DNA of 64,000 bases from Rhytidiadelphus loreus (Eukaryota > Streptophyta > Bryopsida > Hypnales > Hylocomiaceae): NCBI GenBank assembly GCA_947034895.1, contig OX344763.1:22413001-22477000 (forward strand), written 5' to 3'. Under the pieces are notes generated by a model. It had not been told where the DNA came from and did not search any database. It saw only the letters and a program-made list of their open reading frames with translations. The position numbers and the translations under genes are program-made. Positions 50,995 through 60,215 of the stretch are shown here, piece by piece (within the stretch, counting starts at the first letter, position 1; every line of letters begins with the position of its first letter).

Positions 50995-51260
50995 AGCAAT
51001 GGTCCTCCCCCATACTGGGAAGGTATTATGCTTTGCTAAATATCTAGAAGGGGTTTATCAGTTAATTCAAGGATTGGAGTTGGTTGATTATAAAACATAC
51101 TACCTCTATTTCTGAAAAAGACCCATATTTACTAAGGAAACACAAGTCTTTTTCAAAAAAAGAGGGAGTATAAGATAATTTTGTTCATTGTAGGGATCTC
51201 CTTTTCAAGGATACAAAAGGAACCCCTCTCATTGGTAAACAAAGTTATGATCAATACCGA
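50995..51260 (+). repeat. Dispersed repeat, copy interrupted by a MITE
   Basis: This is the second copy of the family seen at 40090-40330. The shared text runs TTTATCAGTTAATTC, then a GATTGGAGTTGG block, then (after the MITE) TTGTTCATTGTAGGG, CCCCTCTCATTGGTAAACAA and GTTATG. The MITE at 51100-51168 splits it. Confidence 0.6.
51100..51168. mobile_element. 69-bp Stowaway-like MITE with TA target duplication
   Basis: The ends CTACCTCTATTTCTGAAAAA and TTTTTCAAAAAAAGAGGGAG are inverted copies over about 25 bp, with a short middle of about 20 bp. TA flanks both sides (51098-51099 and 51169-51170). The related repeat at 40.2 kb lacks it at the matching point, so this is a direct view of an insertion. 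Confidence 0.82.
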
Positions 51261-51669
51261 TATCGAAGCATTAAGTTTACTTTTTCATCCGCTCATAACG
51301 AGGGGACGAAGTTCATCCATCCAAAGCCCGGTGATGAAACTATAAGCCTAACGAACATTGCCGATCAGTTGGTCGGAGCTCCGTCGGAAAGGAAGAAGAT
51401 AACAAAGCCACTTTGCTTCCCACGGATTTTGTCAAGTTGGCTCACTGGCTAGGCTATCAATTTCTCTTGAATTTCTCTTGAATTTCATATTACATCTTCT
51501 TCTTCGTCTTCTTCAATTTGTTATTGAATTCATCGACAATTCTGCAACTCAGATTCCCCGAACAAAATTCGAGTTGACAGACAGTAGTTTCAGTTGTTTG
51601 CCTCAACTGTTCCATCTGTTCCGATTGTTGCCGAGTCGTCGTCACTCTGGTTTCACAAGCATTGCTTCT

Positions 51670-52130
51670 TTTCTTGGCGGAGAAAATATCTGCTGCTCGA
51701 AGTGCAAGCGAGGGCTTCCGTTCTGTCCACAACAAGCAAATCTTTGCCTGCACTTTGTGATTTGCTGCGTGTCTTTGAGGTGGCGGAGTGGTGGCGTTTT
51801 TTTGGGTTTGGGGTTTTGGGTTTTGTCGGAGAAAGTGTGTGGTAGTTCTTGAAGAGCAAGCGAGGATCCTCGTTATGACCTTCATTTGCATTCTCTGTTT
51901 TACTTTTTGATTTGGTGAGTAATTTTGGAGTGGTGGCGTTCTTTCGAGTTTTGGGTTCTGGGTTTTGGGTTTTGTCGGAGAAAGGATCTGCTATCGTAGT
52001 TCTTGAAGAGAAAGGGAGGAGATCCGTCCTGTACTTCACGTGCATTTTCTGTTTCTCTTTGTGATTTGCTGAGTATTTTTGAGGTGTCCGAGTGTTGGCG
52101 GTTCTTTTGCGTTTTCAGTGGTCATGGCGC
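51670..52130 (+). repeat. About three tandem 150-bp units forming the ISN1 leader
   Basis: Repeated words in order are TTTGTGATTTGCTG (near 51754, degenerate at 51905, again at 52058), GAG.GGTGGCGTT-type text, GGGTTTTGGGTTTTGTCGGAG (in two units), and AGTTCTTGAAGAG.AAG. The spacing is 151-153 bp. A shorter partial unit precedes them at about 51670. The last unit runs into GTTTTCAGTGGTCATGG, which supplies the start codon context of the gene at 52124. Confidence 0.85.
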
Positions 52131-53980
52131 CGCCAGCAGCAGTGGGCGGAGTTGGGAGTTTGCTGCTGCCACCGCCGCCGTGCGTTCTTTCGCTACGAGG
52201 CAAGACGACGACGCATTTCGCAAATTGCCCCAATTTCGCGGCTGCTGGACACACCTGGTCGACTAGCGGGGGTTTCTCTCACGGTTTAGATTCACACCAC
52301 CAAATCTTGCAATTCGTCCCTGTCGGTGTGTCGCCCAAGGTCTCAAGGTTTAGTGGCAATGCCATTGTTGCTGCGGATGAAATTCCCGGAGTGGAGCTCA
52401 GTGAAGCGTCCCCGCGTCGCGAACGCGCCGAATTTAGGTCAAATAGAGCTTCAGTGATTGCGCCGAACGCCGACATTGTTGAAGAAAGAGGCAAGTCTTC
52501 TTCCCAGGACGTGGAAGAAGCAGCGCGAAGTGGAAATTGGTCCGGAAACAGGACAATGAGTGGCGCCGATGGGGACGAGGGTTTGGGGAGCTTGGCGGAT
52601 GGCCAAGGCGGCAAATTTAGGTCAAACAGAGCTTCAGTGATCGCGCCGAACAGCGACATTGGCAAATCTCCTTCCCGGGATGCAAAAGAACCAGCTGAGA
52701 ATTGGTCAGGAAACAGGACAATGAGTGGCACCGATGTTGATGAAGGGTTGGTGAGCTTGCCGGACGGCCAAGGCGGGATGCGCTGGAACATGCTTTTGAG
52801 CAAAGAAGCTCTCGAGGACGCGCACCTCCACCGTGCTTCCAGCGTCACCGACGCGCACGTCCTCCGCCGCAAGGGTCGTCTCAAGGAACAAGACGGCTTG
52901 ATCGAGTTCATCATCTCGATGCACTCGACTCACTCCCCCTTCCAGACCATGGAAAAGTTAGAGCGCTGGGTGCGTGAGCATCTGGAGGATCCGATGCGCT
53001 CCACCTTGAGCCGCCTCATCCCCACTCTCGGCCGCTTCTACACGCCCCTCCCGCTCGTGCGCGCTTTCCACGAGTACGACGAGTTCGCGTCTCTTTCCCG
53101 ACGCCGCTTCGTCCCTCCGAATTTCGCTGAAATTCGACATGTCCTCAACATCGCGCAAGTGCACGCGATTGCTGAGAAGCTGGCGCTCATCACTTTTGAT
53201 GCCGATGGGACTATCTACGCCGACGGGCATCACATTCAAGGAGACAACAAAATGATCGGGCACATCATCAAGCTCATGGAGCGCGGGGTGCACGTCGCCA
53301 TCGTCACGGCCGCGGGCTACCCCGGAAACGCCGCAAAATTTGAATCGCGCTTGGCGGGGTTACTTGAAGCTTTTCAGAAGCTTCGGCTTCCGACTACCAT
53401 CACTTCGCTTTTCCATGTTGTTGGCGGCGAGTGCAACTATCTTTTGAAGGTGAATGAGCATTATAAGCTGGAATTTGTTCCCGAGGAGCTTTGGATGTCG
53501 CCGGATATGCTGCAATGGTCGGATTCTGACGTGAATGCGCTGCTCGCGGACGCGGAAAGCGCGCTCCGCGCCGGCGCGGTGCGGCTGCGCATCCCGATTG
53601 AGATTGTGCGCAAACCACGAGCGGTGGGCGCGGTGCCGTGTGAGACGACGATTTATGAGGTTTTGGAGGAGCTCGCGTTGACGGTGCAAGTGCAGCTCAT
53701 CGGCTCACGCCTGCCGTTTTGCGCTTTCAATGGGGGAAATGATGTGTTCGTGGATGTGGGCAACAAGAGTGTGGGATTGCGAGCGCTCATGAGGTTTTTG
53801 AAGAAGAAGCCGTGTGAGACGTTACATGTCGGGGATCGGTTCACGGTGAGTGGGAATGATATAGCCACGAGGTCGCAGTGCTCGATTCTGTGGGTGGCGA
53901 ATCCCGAGGAGACGGCCTTCTTCACGCGCTTGTTGTTGACGGATATCCGGTTAGCGAGACTCCACCCGTACTTGGAGTAG
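52124..53980 (+). CDS. ISN1: IMP-specific 5'-nucleotidase, ISN1 family (618 aa, intronless)
   Basis: The C-terminal 400 residues follow the fungal ISN1 IMP 5'-nucleotidase, a HAD-fold phosphatase converting IMP to inosine and phosphate. HAD motif I is TFDADGTIYADG with catalytic Asp359 and Asp361, motif II is the VTAAGYPG region, and the end has GGNDVFVDVGNKSVG and HVGDRFTVSGND (Asp571). RRFVPPNFAEIRHVLN.AQ before motif I is also a family hallmark. The first about 220 residues are an extra N-terminal region, hydrophobic and Pro-rich at the start, then a duplicated segment (residues 104-164 and 165-219). An organelle-targeting role for it is possible but not shown. The start is the first in-frame ATG. 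No introns, unlike most neighbours; GC is higher too. Confidence 0.9.
   Translation: MAPPAAVGGVGSLLLPPPPCVLSLRGKTTTHFANCPNFAAAGHTWSTSGGFSHGLDSHHQILQFVPVGVSPKVSRFSGNAIVAADEIPGVELSEASPRRERAEFRSNRASVIAPNADIVEERGKSSSQDVEEAARSGNWSGNRTMSGADGDEGLGSLADGQGGKFRSNRASVIAPNSDIGKSPSRDAKEPAENWSGNRTMSGTDVDEGLVSLPDGQGGMRWNMLLSKEALEDAHLHRASSVTDAHVLRRKGRLKEQDGLIEFIISMHSTHSPFQTMEKLERWVREHLEDPMRSTLSRLIPTLGRFYTPLPLVRAFHEYDEFASLSRRRFVPPNFAEIRHVLNIAQVHAIAEKLALITFDADGTIYADGHHIQGDNKMIGHIIKLMERGVHVAIVTAAGYPGNAAKFESRLAGLLEAFQKLRLPTTITSLFHVVGGECNYLLKVNEHYKLEFVPEELWMSPDMLQWSDSDVNALLADAESALRAGAVRLRIPIEIVRKPRAVGAVPCETTIYEVLEELALTVQVQLIGSRLPFCAFNGGNDVFVDVGNKSVGLRALMRFLKKKPCETLHVGDRFTVSGNDIATRSQCSILWVANPEETAFFTRLLLTDIRLARLHPYLE
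52433..52780 (+). repeat. Internal coding duplication in the ISN1-type gene (61 and 55 codons)
   Basis: Residues 104-164 and 165-219 both begin FRSNRASVIAPN, share WSGNRTMSG and DEGL.SL.DGQGG, and keep the reading frame. The second unit lacks six residues after the DI dipeptide. DNA identity is still high (for example AGAGCTTCAGTGAT in both), which points to a recent duplication. The segment lies outside the HAD core. Confidence 0.93.
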
Positions 53981-55352
53981 TCGTGAAATTTTTGTTTTCT
54001 TTTGCAACCATGAGCTCTAGCATCGATATGACGAAGTCATGGTGGAGAGCAAGAGGTGCCGGCCCTTGCTTGCTGTAAATTCCCAAGCATGTTGAGAGGG
54101 TGTTGTCAAACCCTAATTGCTACAAGGGAGCGGGGTGTTTTCAAGCCCTAATTACTCCGAGGTCCTCTTTTTTTTATTGCCGAAGTTTTGCCAGATATAG
54201 GTCTTTTAGGAAGCATGAGCGGAGAGAGGTTTCCTTCGACTTCATGTCATGTGCATGTCCAATTCTCTAGTGACGCTCACCGAGGCTGGATGCGCTAGAA
54301 CGCCGAATTAGAAGGGGCAAGTGCAAGGATTAGGTTTTGATGCACATAGAGCGTGGAGATCTAAAGAGCGCTCAATCACAATTGCAATTATAACTGCTAT
54401 GTACAGATGTACAATTATTAAACGTTGTCAATTTGGCTTGATTGTATGAATCTTCTTTTAGCCTTCTTCTTTTGGCGCAGTTGAAGCTGCTTCCGTTTTC
54501 TTAGTTAGTTGCGTGGTAATTTTGTTATTGACGATGGTTTTTGGAAGTGGCAATAGTGCAGCTTCATCCTCGATTTTTGAAACAGCTGTGCTGCTTGTTG
54601 AGAGAGGTCCTGTCTTGAATTGAGTGTTTAGGGATTCGAAATTCATATCTATTGAACAACATTTGATCTAATGTCTAAAAGTTTGCATAGTGGAGTGATT
54701 ATATCTGTTCCTTGGGAAAGAAAGATTCTTTAGAGGAAGTACTGCAGGTGATCACGGGATTGGCCCCGTTTGCTGTTTGTGAGGACTTCGTTTGTTGATG
54801 AGGAGAGGAAAGCTCTCTTGCAGCTCATTGAATATCGCCATATCTTCAATAGCAAACATCATTGTGAAATTTACGGCGACCTGTTAGTTTTGAAGAAGTA
54901 TTTCTTGTCTCTCCAGACCAAGGGAGCGACGCTGTTGAGTAGACCCAATTGGAAATTAGCTATGGCTCAGACGATGGAAACGTAGAAGAAACTATTTGCA
55001 TCACTCTACGCATTTTAGAAACTGTGGGAGTACGATTTGGGGGATATCAACTCAACATTGACAAACCCAAAGCACCATTTCAATACCAAGTTCTGCAAGC
55101 TTCATATATTCAGAGAGGTAGAAGCAGAGGTTGCTGGAGGCATCAATGATACGCCACAATTGAGTGACGAGATTGACAAATTAATCTTCTTTCATGATAG
55201 CCTTGGCATTGGAAGTCATAGTGAGCTTGAACATTGCCGCTTGCTTGACCGACTTGGTCACATTCTGAACTGCCCCAATCTTATTTTTATCACCAAGTTT
55301 TGTCTTCAGCTTCTTTTCATAACAATAGTGCTTTTTAATGATAACCATATAT
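53981..55352. other. Downstream flank of the ISN1-type gene with unrecognised coding-like scraps
   Basis: The first 500 bp are probably the 3' untranslated region. A minus-strand frame at 54646-54458 (62 codons) has protein-like composition (Ser, Thr, Lys, Pro) and ends PKEEG, but I do not recognise it. At about 54780-54860 the plus strand reads DEERKALLQLIEYR, which recalls the N-terminal cap of LRR receptor proteins, yet no LRRs follow. At about 55345-55184 the minus strand reads a Lys-rich text with KLGDKNKIGAVQNVTKSVKQ and a stop. All may be gene fragments. Confidence 0.35.
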
Positions 55353-56915
55353 GGTAGTCTGCTCTTAAAGTGCCCATTTAAGGGCTGGTCGGCCTTTCCG
55401 ATGGTTCCTAGATGCAGAAAATTATTTTTCCTTATTTTTCACTTGAAGAAAAATTGATGTGGAATCTAACCCAAGTGGTTTCATATTTTTTGGAGCATTT
55501 TTGAATTACTTATGAATTTCTAAAGAATTCTGCCATAGGTAACTATTTTTTGATCATAGGCCTTACAAAATCCACACATGGGGAGTCTGAAAAAAGATAT
55601 GGCTTCACCAAAAACAGGCATTGTGGCATGCAGAAAGTAATAAACAAAGTTCCAAAATACGACCTTTACTGAACTTAATTCCTAAAGGGTAAGTCCTCTT
55701 TTTTTTGACAAAAATCACTTGAAATTGCCATTTCGGCTGCCTTCATCCAGGGAAAATAAAAATTATAATTAAAAAATTTAACTGTAGGATCTTGTACTAT
55801 ACTTGGATGAGATCATGTGATAAAAATTTCATGAAGTTTGACCATACAGATTGGAAGATACTAGCATTCAAAGTTGTAGGGAAAAAGCTTTTTTGAATTC
55901 AGGTAAACATTTCAGATATGGATCCACCTTCGCTCTTATTCCATCCACTAGCAAAGTATAAAGGAACATTTGGCAAATGCTTAACCACTCTGATAACATT
56001 GACAAAACATTCAATGCTTACAACATATCCATTTTCCAACCTCTTAATGTCCATTTCAGACCCTGGCTAGGGATGGTCTTAAGAACATGGTCGGAATTAC
56101 AGCAGACTACCATAATGCTTCTCAAAATTCTTTTCAGCCTCAGAGTCAACCCAGTACTGATGAGATGTGCAGCAAGAACCCACAAATGTGAGCTTGTCCA
56201 CAAACTTCTTAGCAGTAGCTGGCAACAATAAAAAAGTAAAAATAGATATTATCAAAATAGTAAAATCATGTTAGAATATAACCTTGTAGTACAGAGATAA
56301 ATACTCTCATCCACATGTTAATACTGTAGGTAAGTAGAGATTATAGGTGGCCCATAAGACCAATTAGGGTTTACACCGTGATTACCTGATCATATCAATT
56401 CTGAACATATTCAATATGTTCTACTGAACATGTATCTTTTATTTAATATACTCTCATATTCGATCATGGTTTCAGAGTGTAATTCTCAGCCTCTGTACAG
56501 TAGCTAAGGTAGTGTGCTCCTAAACCACCCCTCTTCTTCAGATTGTCCTGTAGGTAGCTGTAGAATGGATGCAAGGTGATCCTTGAATGGACCTCTTTGC
56601 TCTGTTAATGAATTCAAGAAGAATTGATTTTTTTATTGTAAGAGCCAATCATTGGCTGTGGTTTTTGCACATTTTTTTATAAGTCACAAGGGGACGGATT
56701 TTGGGACACCTATGGTCACAAATAGGTGCCTATGACCTGGATCTTTGAAAATTTATAAGTAATTCAAAAATGCTTGGAAAAATATGAAACTACTTGTGTT
56801 GGGTTCCGCATCTATTTTTCTTTCTCTGAAAAATGATCTAAAAATCATTTTGTCCATGGAAACCTGTGAAAAAGGCAAATCAGCCCTTAAAGTGATGGTT
56901 TATGAGCACACTACC
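55353..56915. mobile_element. 1.56-kb element with inverted arms of about 225 bp, Pack-MULE-like
   Basis: The left arm (55353-55578) begins GGTAGTCTGCTC. The right arm (about 56690-56915) ends GAGCACACTACC. Reverse-complemented, the two match through TTTAAGGGCTG, GATG.GGAA.C.AAC.CAAGT, TTTCATATTTTT, GCATTTTTGAATTACTTAT, and TAGG..ACTATTT/CACCTATTT. A further direct copy of the end motif (GGTAGTGTGCTCCTAAACCA) lies inside at about 56510. No transposase is seen. The core has minus-strand coding-like text (56235-55930: LPATAKKFVDKLTFVGSC, then GYVVSIECFVNVIRVV). A clear target-site duplication was not found, so the family assignment (MULE) is an inference from arm length. Confidence 0.6.
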
Positions 56916-57229
56916 TTAAATCAGCATCTAGAATTAATAGAACCCAGCAGAGTGCATTTGTAGTATTTGCAGTTTGATTGCAAGGGTTTTTAATTTGCAG
57001 CAATGTTTGACATCCAAGAAGAGATCCCAGTGGAGGCTCATGTCTCCAAGTCGAATAGGAAGTCCATGAGGTCAGCTACAGTAGTATGACCTCTAAAGCA
57101 TATGACCTCTACGATGTATGTGGCAAAATACAGGGATGACCTCTAAAGCGCCCATCTCCTTCAAATGGATCCTATTTTTAGCTGGAGAATGGAGATGAGG
57201 TGATCCTTAAATGAACCACTTTAACCCCT

Positions 57230-57610
57230 AAAGGACCATTGTCCCCTCGGGGGACAAAATGGATTTCAGGCAAGTTCCTATGATCTCAATTTTCAGTGAA
57301 TTTTTTTGAAACTTTCTCATAAGATAGGAAAACTTATGAGCTTTGTGGGAATATAAATTTTATTTCAATTGATGCCCAGGAGCAAAAGTTATGGCATCTT
57401 AAACATAATTTTCACGTCACTGGGCAGAAAAAGAATTTTACAAAAATTTGAAATTAATTTGAAATTTTTTTGTCTACATGTGAAGCTTTGATTCATTCCA
57501 TTTGGATTAATAATGTGAAAGTTGTGAACAATCTTGTTTTTCTGGCAATTTGAGCATCTTCTTGAAAAAATAACTTATAGGATTCAATTTTGAATGCAAT
57601 TTTCACAATT
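57230..57610 (+). repeat. Dispersed repeat with a second copy at about 63150-63560
   Basis: Shared ordered words with the 63-kb copy are GGGACAAAATGGATTT, AGG.A..T.CC.ATGATCT, TTTTGAAA.CTTT.TCATAAGA, TATTCCAAT.G.TGCC.AGGAGCAA, ACTGGGC, and CATTC.TCCCATTTGGATTA. Both copies have the same orientation. No coding capacity is seen. Confidence 0.7.
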
Positions 57611-57655
57611 TTTCAAAAAAAATTGTTTGACAAGGTTAAGTTTTCTAGCTAGAAC

Positions 57656-57937
57656 AATCTCACCCATTAGAGGAGTTTTTGGGGTCGGGGAGGGCTGCGT
57701 GTTCCCCTGGCTGCCGTTCCCTGGCCTGGGTGACGTGGATTGGAGACTGCCACGTCACCCACCAAAAAAAAAATCTGTTTTTTTTTGCATTTCAAACGTA
57801 AAAAAAAATTTAAAAATTTAAAAAAAAAAAAAAAATCTAACAGCGCCTGTTCCCACAATCTGACAGCGGGACAGGGTCGGGGGAACAGGCCTGAAACGGC
57901 CCTCCCAAACCCCAAAACTCCTCTAATGATTGAGATT
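57656..57937. mobile_element. MITE family, member 1 (282 bp, GC-rich ends, A/T core)
   Basis: AATCTCACCCATTAGAGGAG at the left and CTCCTCTAATGATTGAGATT at the right are inverted repeats that continue inward to GGGAGGGC / GGCCCTCCC. The core is a GTGACGTGG / CCACGTCAC hairpin at 57730-57765 followed by long A runs and GGAACAGGCCTGAAA. No protein is encoded. The long frames on either strand come only from the low-complexity core. Confidence 0.78.
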
Positions 57938-58907
57938 ATTGTGTTTCAATCCCATCTTAGAGCTATTAACAATTTAGTTTTTCTTTCAATCTTGGACCTA
58001 CTTCTACTTCACAATTTTTTAAAGAATGAAAATCAAGCATGTTTTTTTTTTAATTTTTTTTTTAGACTTTCAAATCAATTCTTCAACACAATTTTTTTTA
58101 AATTCAAGGTCCATGGTGCAAAAAATTTCCACAAATGGCAATCAAAGTCATCTAAAATTGTAGGCTAGTGTTCAAAACAACTTTCTTTTTTCAATTTTGA
58201 ATACTAACATCTTCCAATCTGTACAGTCAAACTCCATGAAATTTTTACCACATGATCCTCGACTAGTAAAGTACAAGATCATACAGTTAGATTCCAGAAA
58301 AAATATTTTGTTTTGTTTTCTTGGATGAATGCAGCAAAAATGGCAGTTTTGAGTAGTTTTTTGCAAAATAATGGCCCTGGTCCTATAGGGATTAAAATGG
58401 AGCCATTTCATTATTTTGACACTTTTGACAGTTCAGACTGTGTGGTCTGAATTGTATACCCGTCCTAGATTTCTGAAATCTATAAGAGTCCTAGACATTT
58501 AAAATCTACATATGTCCGAGATGATTAGATTGTGCGGTTTGGAATCTATAACTATCATAGATGTTTGTAATCTAGACTAATCCCAAATGTCACTTTTGAA
58601 TGCCACCATTTTAATGAAATTTGATTTGAAAATGGAACATGGAATATTGCCATTTTAATGAAATTCACCATTTAATTTGTTGATTTGGATAGAAATCAAT
58701 AGAAAAGTGAACCAAATAAATGCAACCAAATCCAAAAAAAACTGAATTTTTTAGTAGTGAAGCTAGTCGTTTTCTAATCACTTTTAAATAGTACATTAGT
58801 TGTTACTTAGTCATTTTCTAGTTGTTTCTTAGTTGCTTTCAAAGTTCATTTTCATTTGTCTTATACCGTACCAATTGTAAGGAGTACCATGAGATTGGAC
58901 ATATAAC

Positions 58908-59165
58908 ATTAGATGTTTTTTGCCTTTCGGGAGGGCCATTTCAAGTTGGTTTCTATTGTTGGGAACCAGCTTGCATTGTTTGAAAAAAATATTATTAAAT
59001 ATTATTTATTTTTAAATTAAAAATTAAAAAAATAATAATAATGTCTGCTGATGTGGCCGTCTCTCAACCATGCGCGTCAGCAGGCTATGTGGCAAAGATA
59101 AGAACGCAGGGGAACGCAAAAAAACTCACAGCCCTTAACAAGGGCTGAATTTCATCTAATGGATC
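58908..59165. mobile_element. MITE family, member 2 (inverted orientation)
   Basis: GAGATTGG...CATTAGATG and GGGAGGGCCATTTCAAG at the left match the right end of member 1 read in reverse. The right end has AAAAAACTCACAGCCC and CATCTAATGG. Internally, CTGCTGATG / CGTCAGCAG (59044-59084) takes the place of the hairpin in member 1. The core is A/T-rich. Confidence 0.6.
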
Positions 59166-59194
59166 AGTAAGTTGTTGTAGTCTAGTGCAATGAA

Positions 59195-59535
59195 TTTTGT
59201 TGATAGAAATCTAAGATTTCTTGAGTTTGTAGATTTCTATAGAATATAGATTTCTAAAATTTATAGAAATAAAAAAATATTTAAAATCCAAGAAATTTTA
59301 AAATCTATGAATTGTAAGGTTTCCTAAACCAATGAAATCTATTAAATAGCAATATTTGAATTTTTGAAATCTAGAGAGGTAGATCTAAAATTTTGAATCT
59401 AGAAGAAAGTAGATTTGAAATTCTAAAATCTAGGAAAAAAAGAAATTCTAAAATTCTAAAATCTAAAAAAAAAGGTTGTTTTGAAATTTTAAAATCTAAA
59501 AAGAAGGTAGATATGATATTTTGAAATCTACAAAC
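59195..59535 (+). repeat. Degenerate AT-rich simple repeat built on AAATCTA
   Basis: Variants of AAATCTA, GAAATTCTAAAATCT and TAGATTTC recur dozens of times with no fixed period. The block reads as an expanded and decayed low-complexity tract next to the MITE. A similar AATCTA/TAGA style is seen at 58460-58590. Confidence 0.6.
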
Positions 59536-59994
59536 CTACAAGTTGCAAACAAGTTACAGTCCTTTACTACTACAAAATTTCCAAATTATCACTAGTCGCA
59601 AATTAGTCACAAATGTCCTATGGAATTGAAAAATAGTTGCATAGTGTAGTCACAAAACCCTCATTTTCTTCTAGTGATAAGGATCAACATATCTACAAGA
59701 ATGTTTGGTATTGTAACAACTACCAATAGAGAGAAAACATCTTAGGAATAACTACATAGTTGTCCAATCAAATAGAATATTAGAAATCTCAATATATACC
59801 AAAGTCGAGCAGATTCAATGGTCAAACCAACTATCTAATCTATTGTAGGTGTTTAGAATGAAACGAGCTTTTGAACATTACCGGCTTTGGCACTAGGTAG
59901 AAGTACTTATTCTTGATAACTTAAGCATTAGGTGAGATTTGGGGCATCCGGAAGACCGCGAGTTATCATGCAGTGATAACAAACAAATTTGATT

Positions 59995-60215
59995 GTTGCA
60001 ATGACACCACAACAGTCCTATGTGGCCAAGAGGCTGCCACCTCATTTCTCAAGGAAAAAAAAAAAAAAAAAAAAAAAACTTTTTTTGCATTTCAAGATTT
60101 ATTTTTATTTTTTGAAAAAAATAAATTCTGATAACCAACCGTTCCTTCACTACGGGGGGAATAGTGAAGGGAATAGGCCTGAAACAATCTTTTGTTGGCC
60201 TCACCCCCCCCCAAT
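59995..60215. mobile_element. MITE family, member 3
   Basis: GGCTGCCACCTCA, a long A run, TTTTTTTGCATTTCAA, then GTTCC...GGGAATAGGCCTGAAAC and TTGGCCTC follow the order of member 1 (CTGCCACGTCA, A run, TTTTTTTGCATTTCAA, GTTCCC, GGAACAGGCCTGAAAC, GGCCCTC). The outer ends are not clear, so limits are approximate. Confidence 0.55.

Larger units (their letters stand above)
49013..52123. other. Intergenic DNA between EXO70 and the ISN1-type gene
   Basis: The first 300 bp are probably the EXO70 3' untranslated region. From 49.4 to 51.3 kb the DNA is AT-rich repeat, with two short tandem arrays and a dispersed repeat with a nested MITE. From 51.3 kb composition becomes balanced, and the tandemly repeated leader of the next gene begins near 51670. 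No gene is supported. Confidence 0.5.

Noticed and set aside
54770..55360. Possible LRR receptor-like gene starting at DEERKALLQLIEYR
   Set aside because: The cap-like motif is not followed by any leucine-rich repeat and the frame breaks soon after.
57667..58168. Open frames across the MITE at 57.66-57.94 kb
   Set aside because: They cover inverted ends and A/T homopolymers of a non-coding element.
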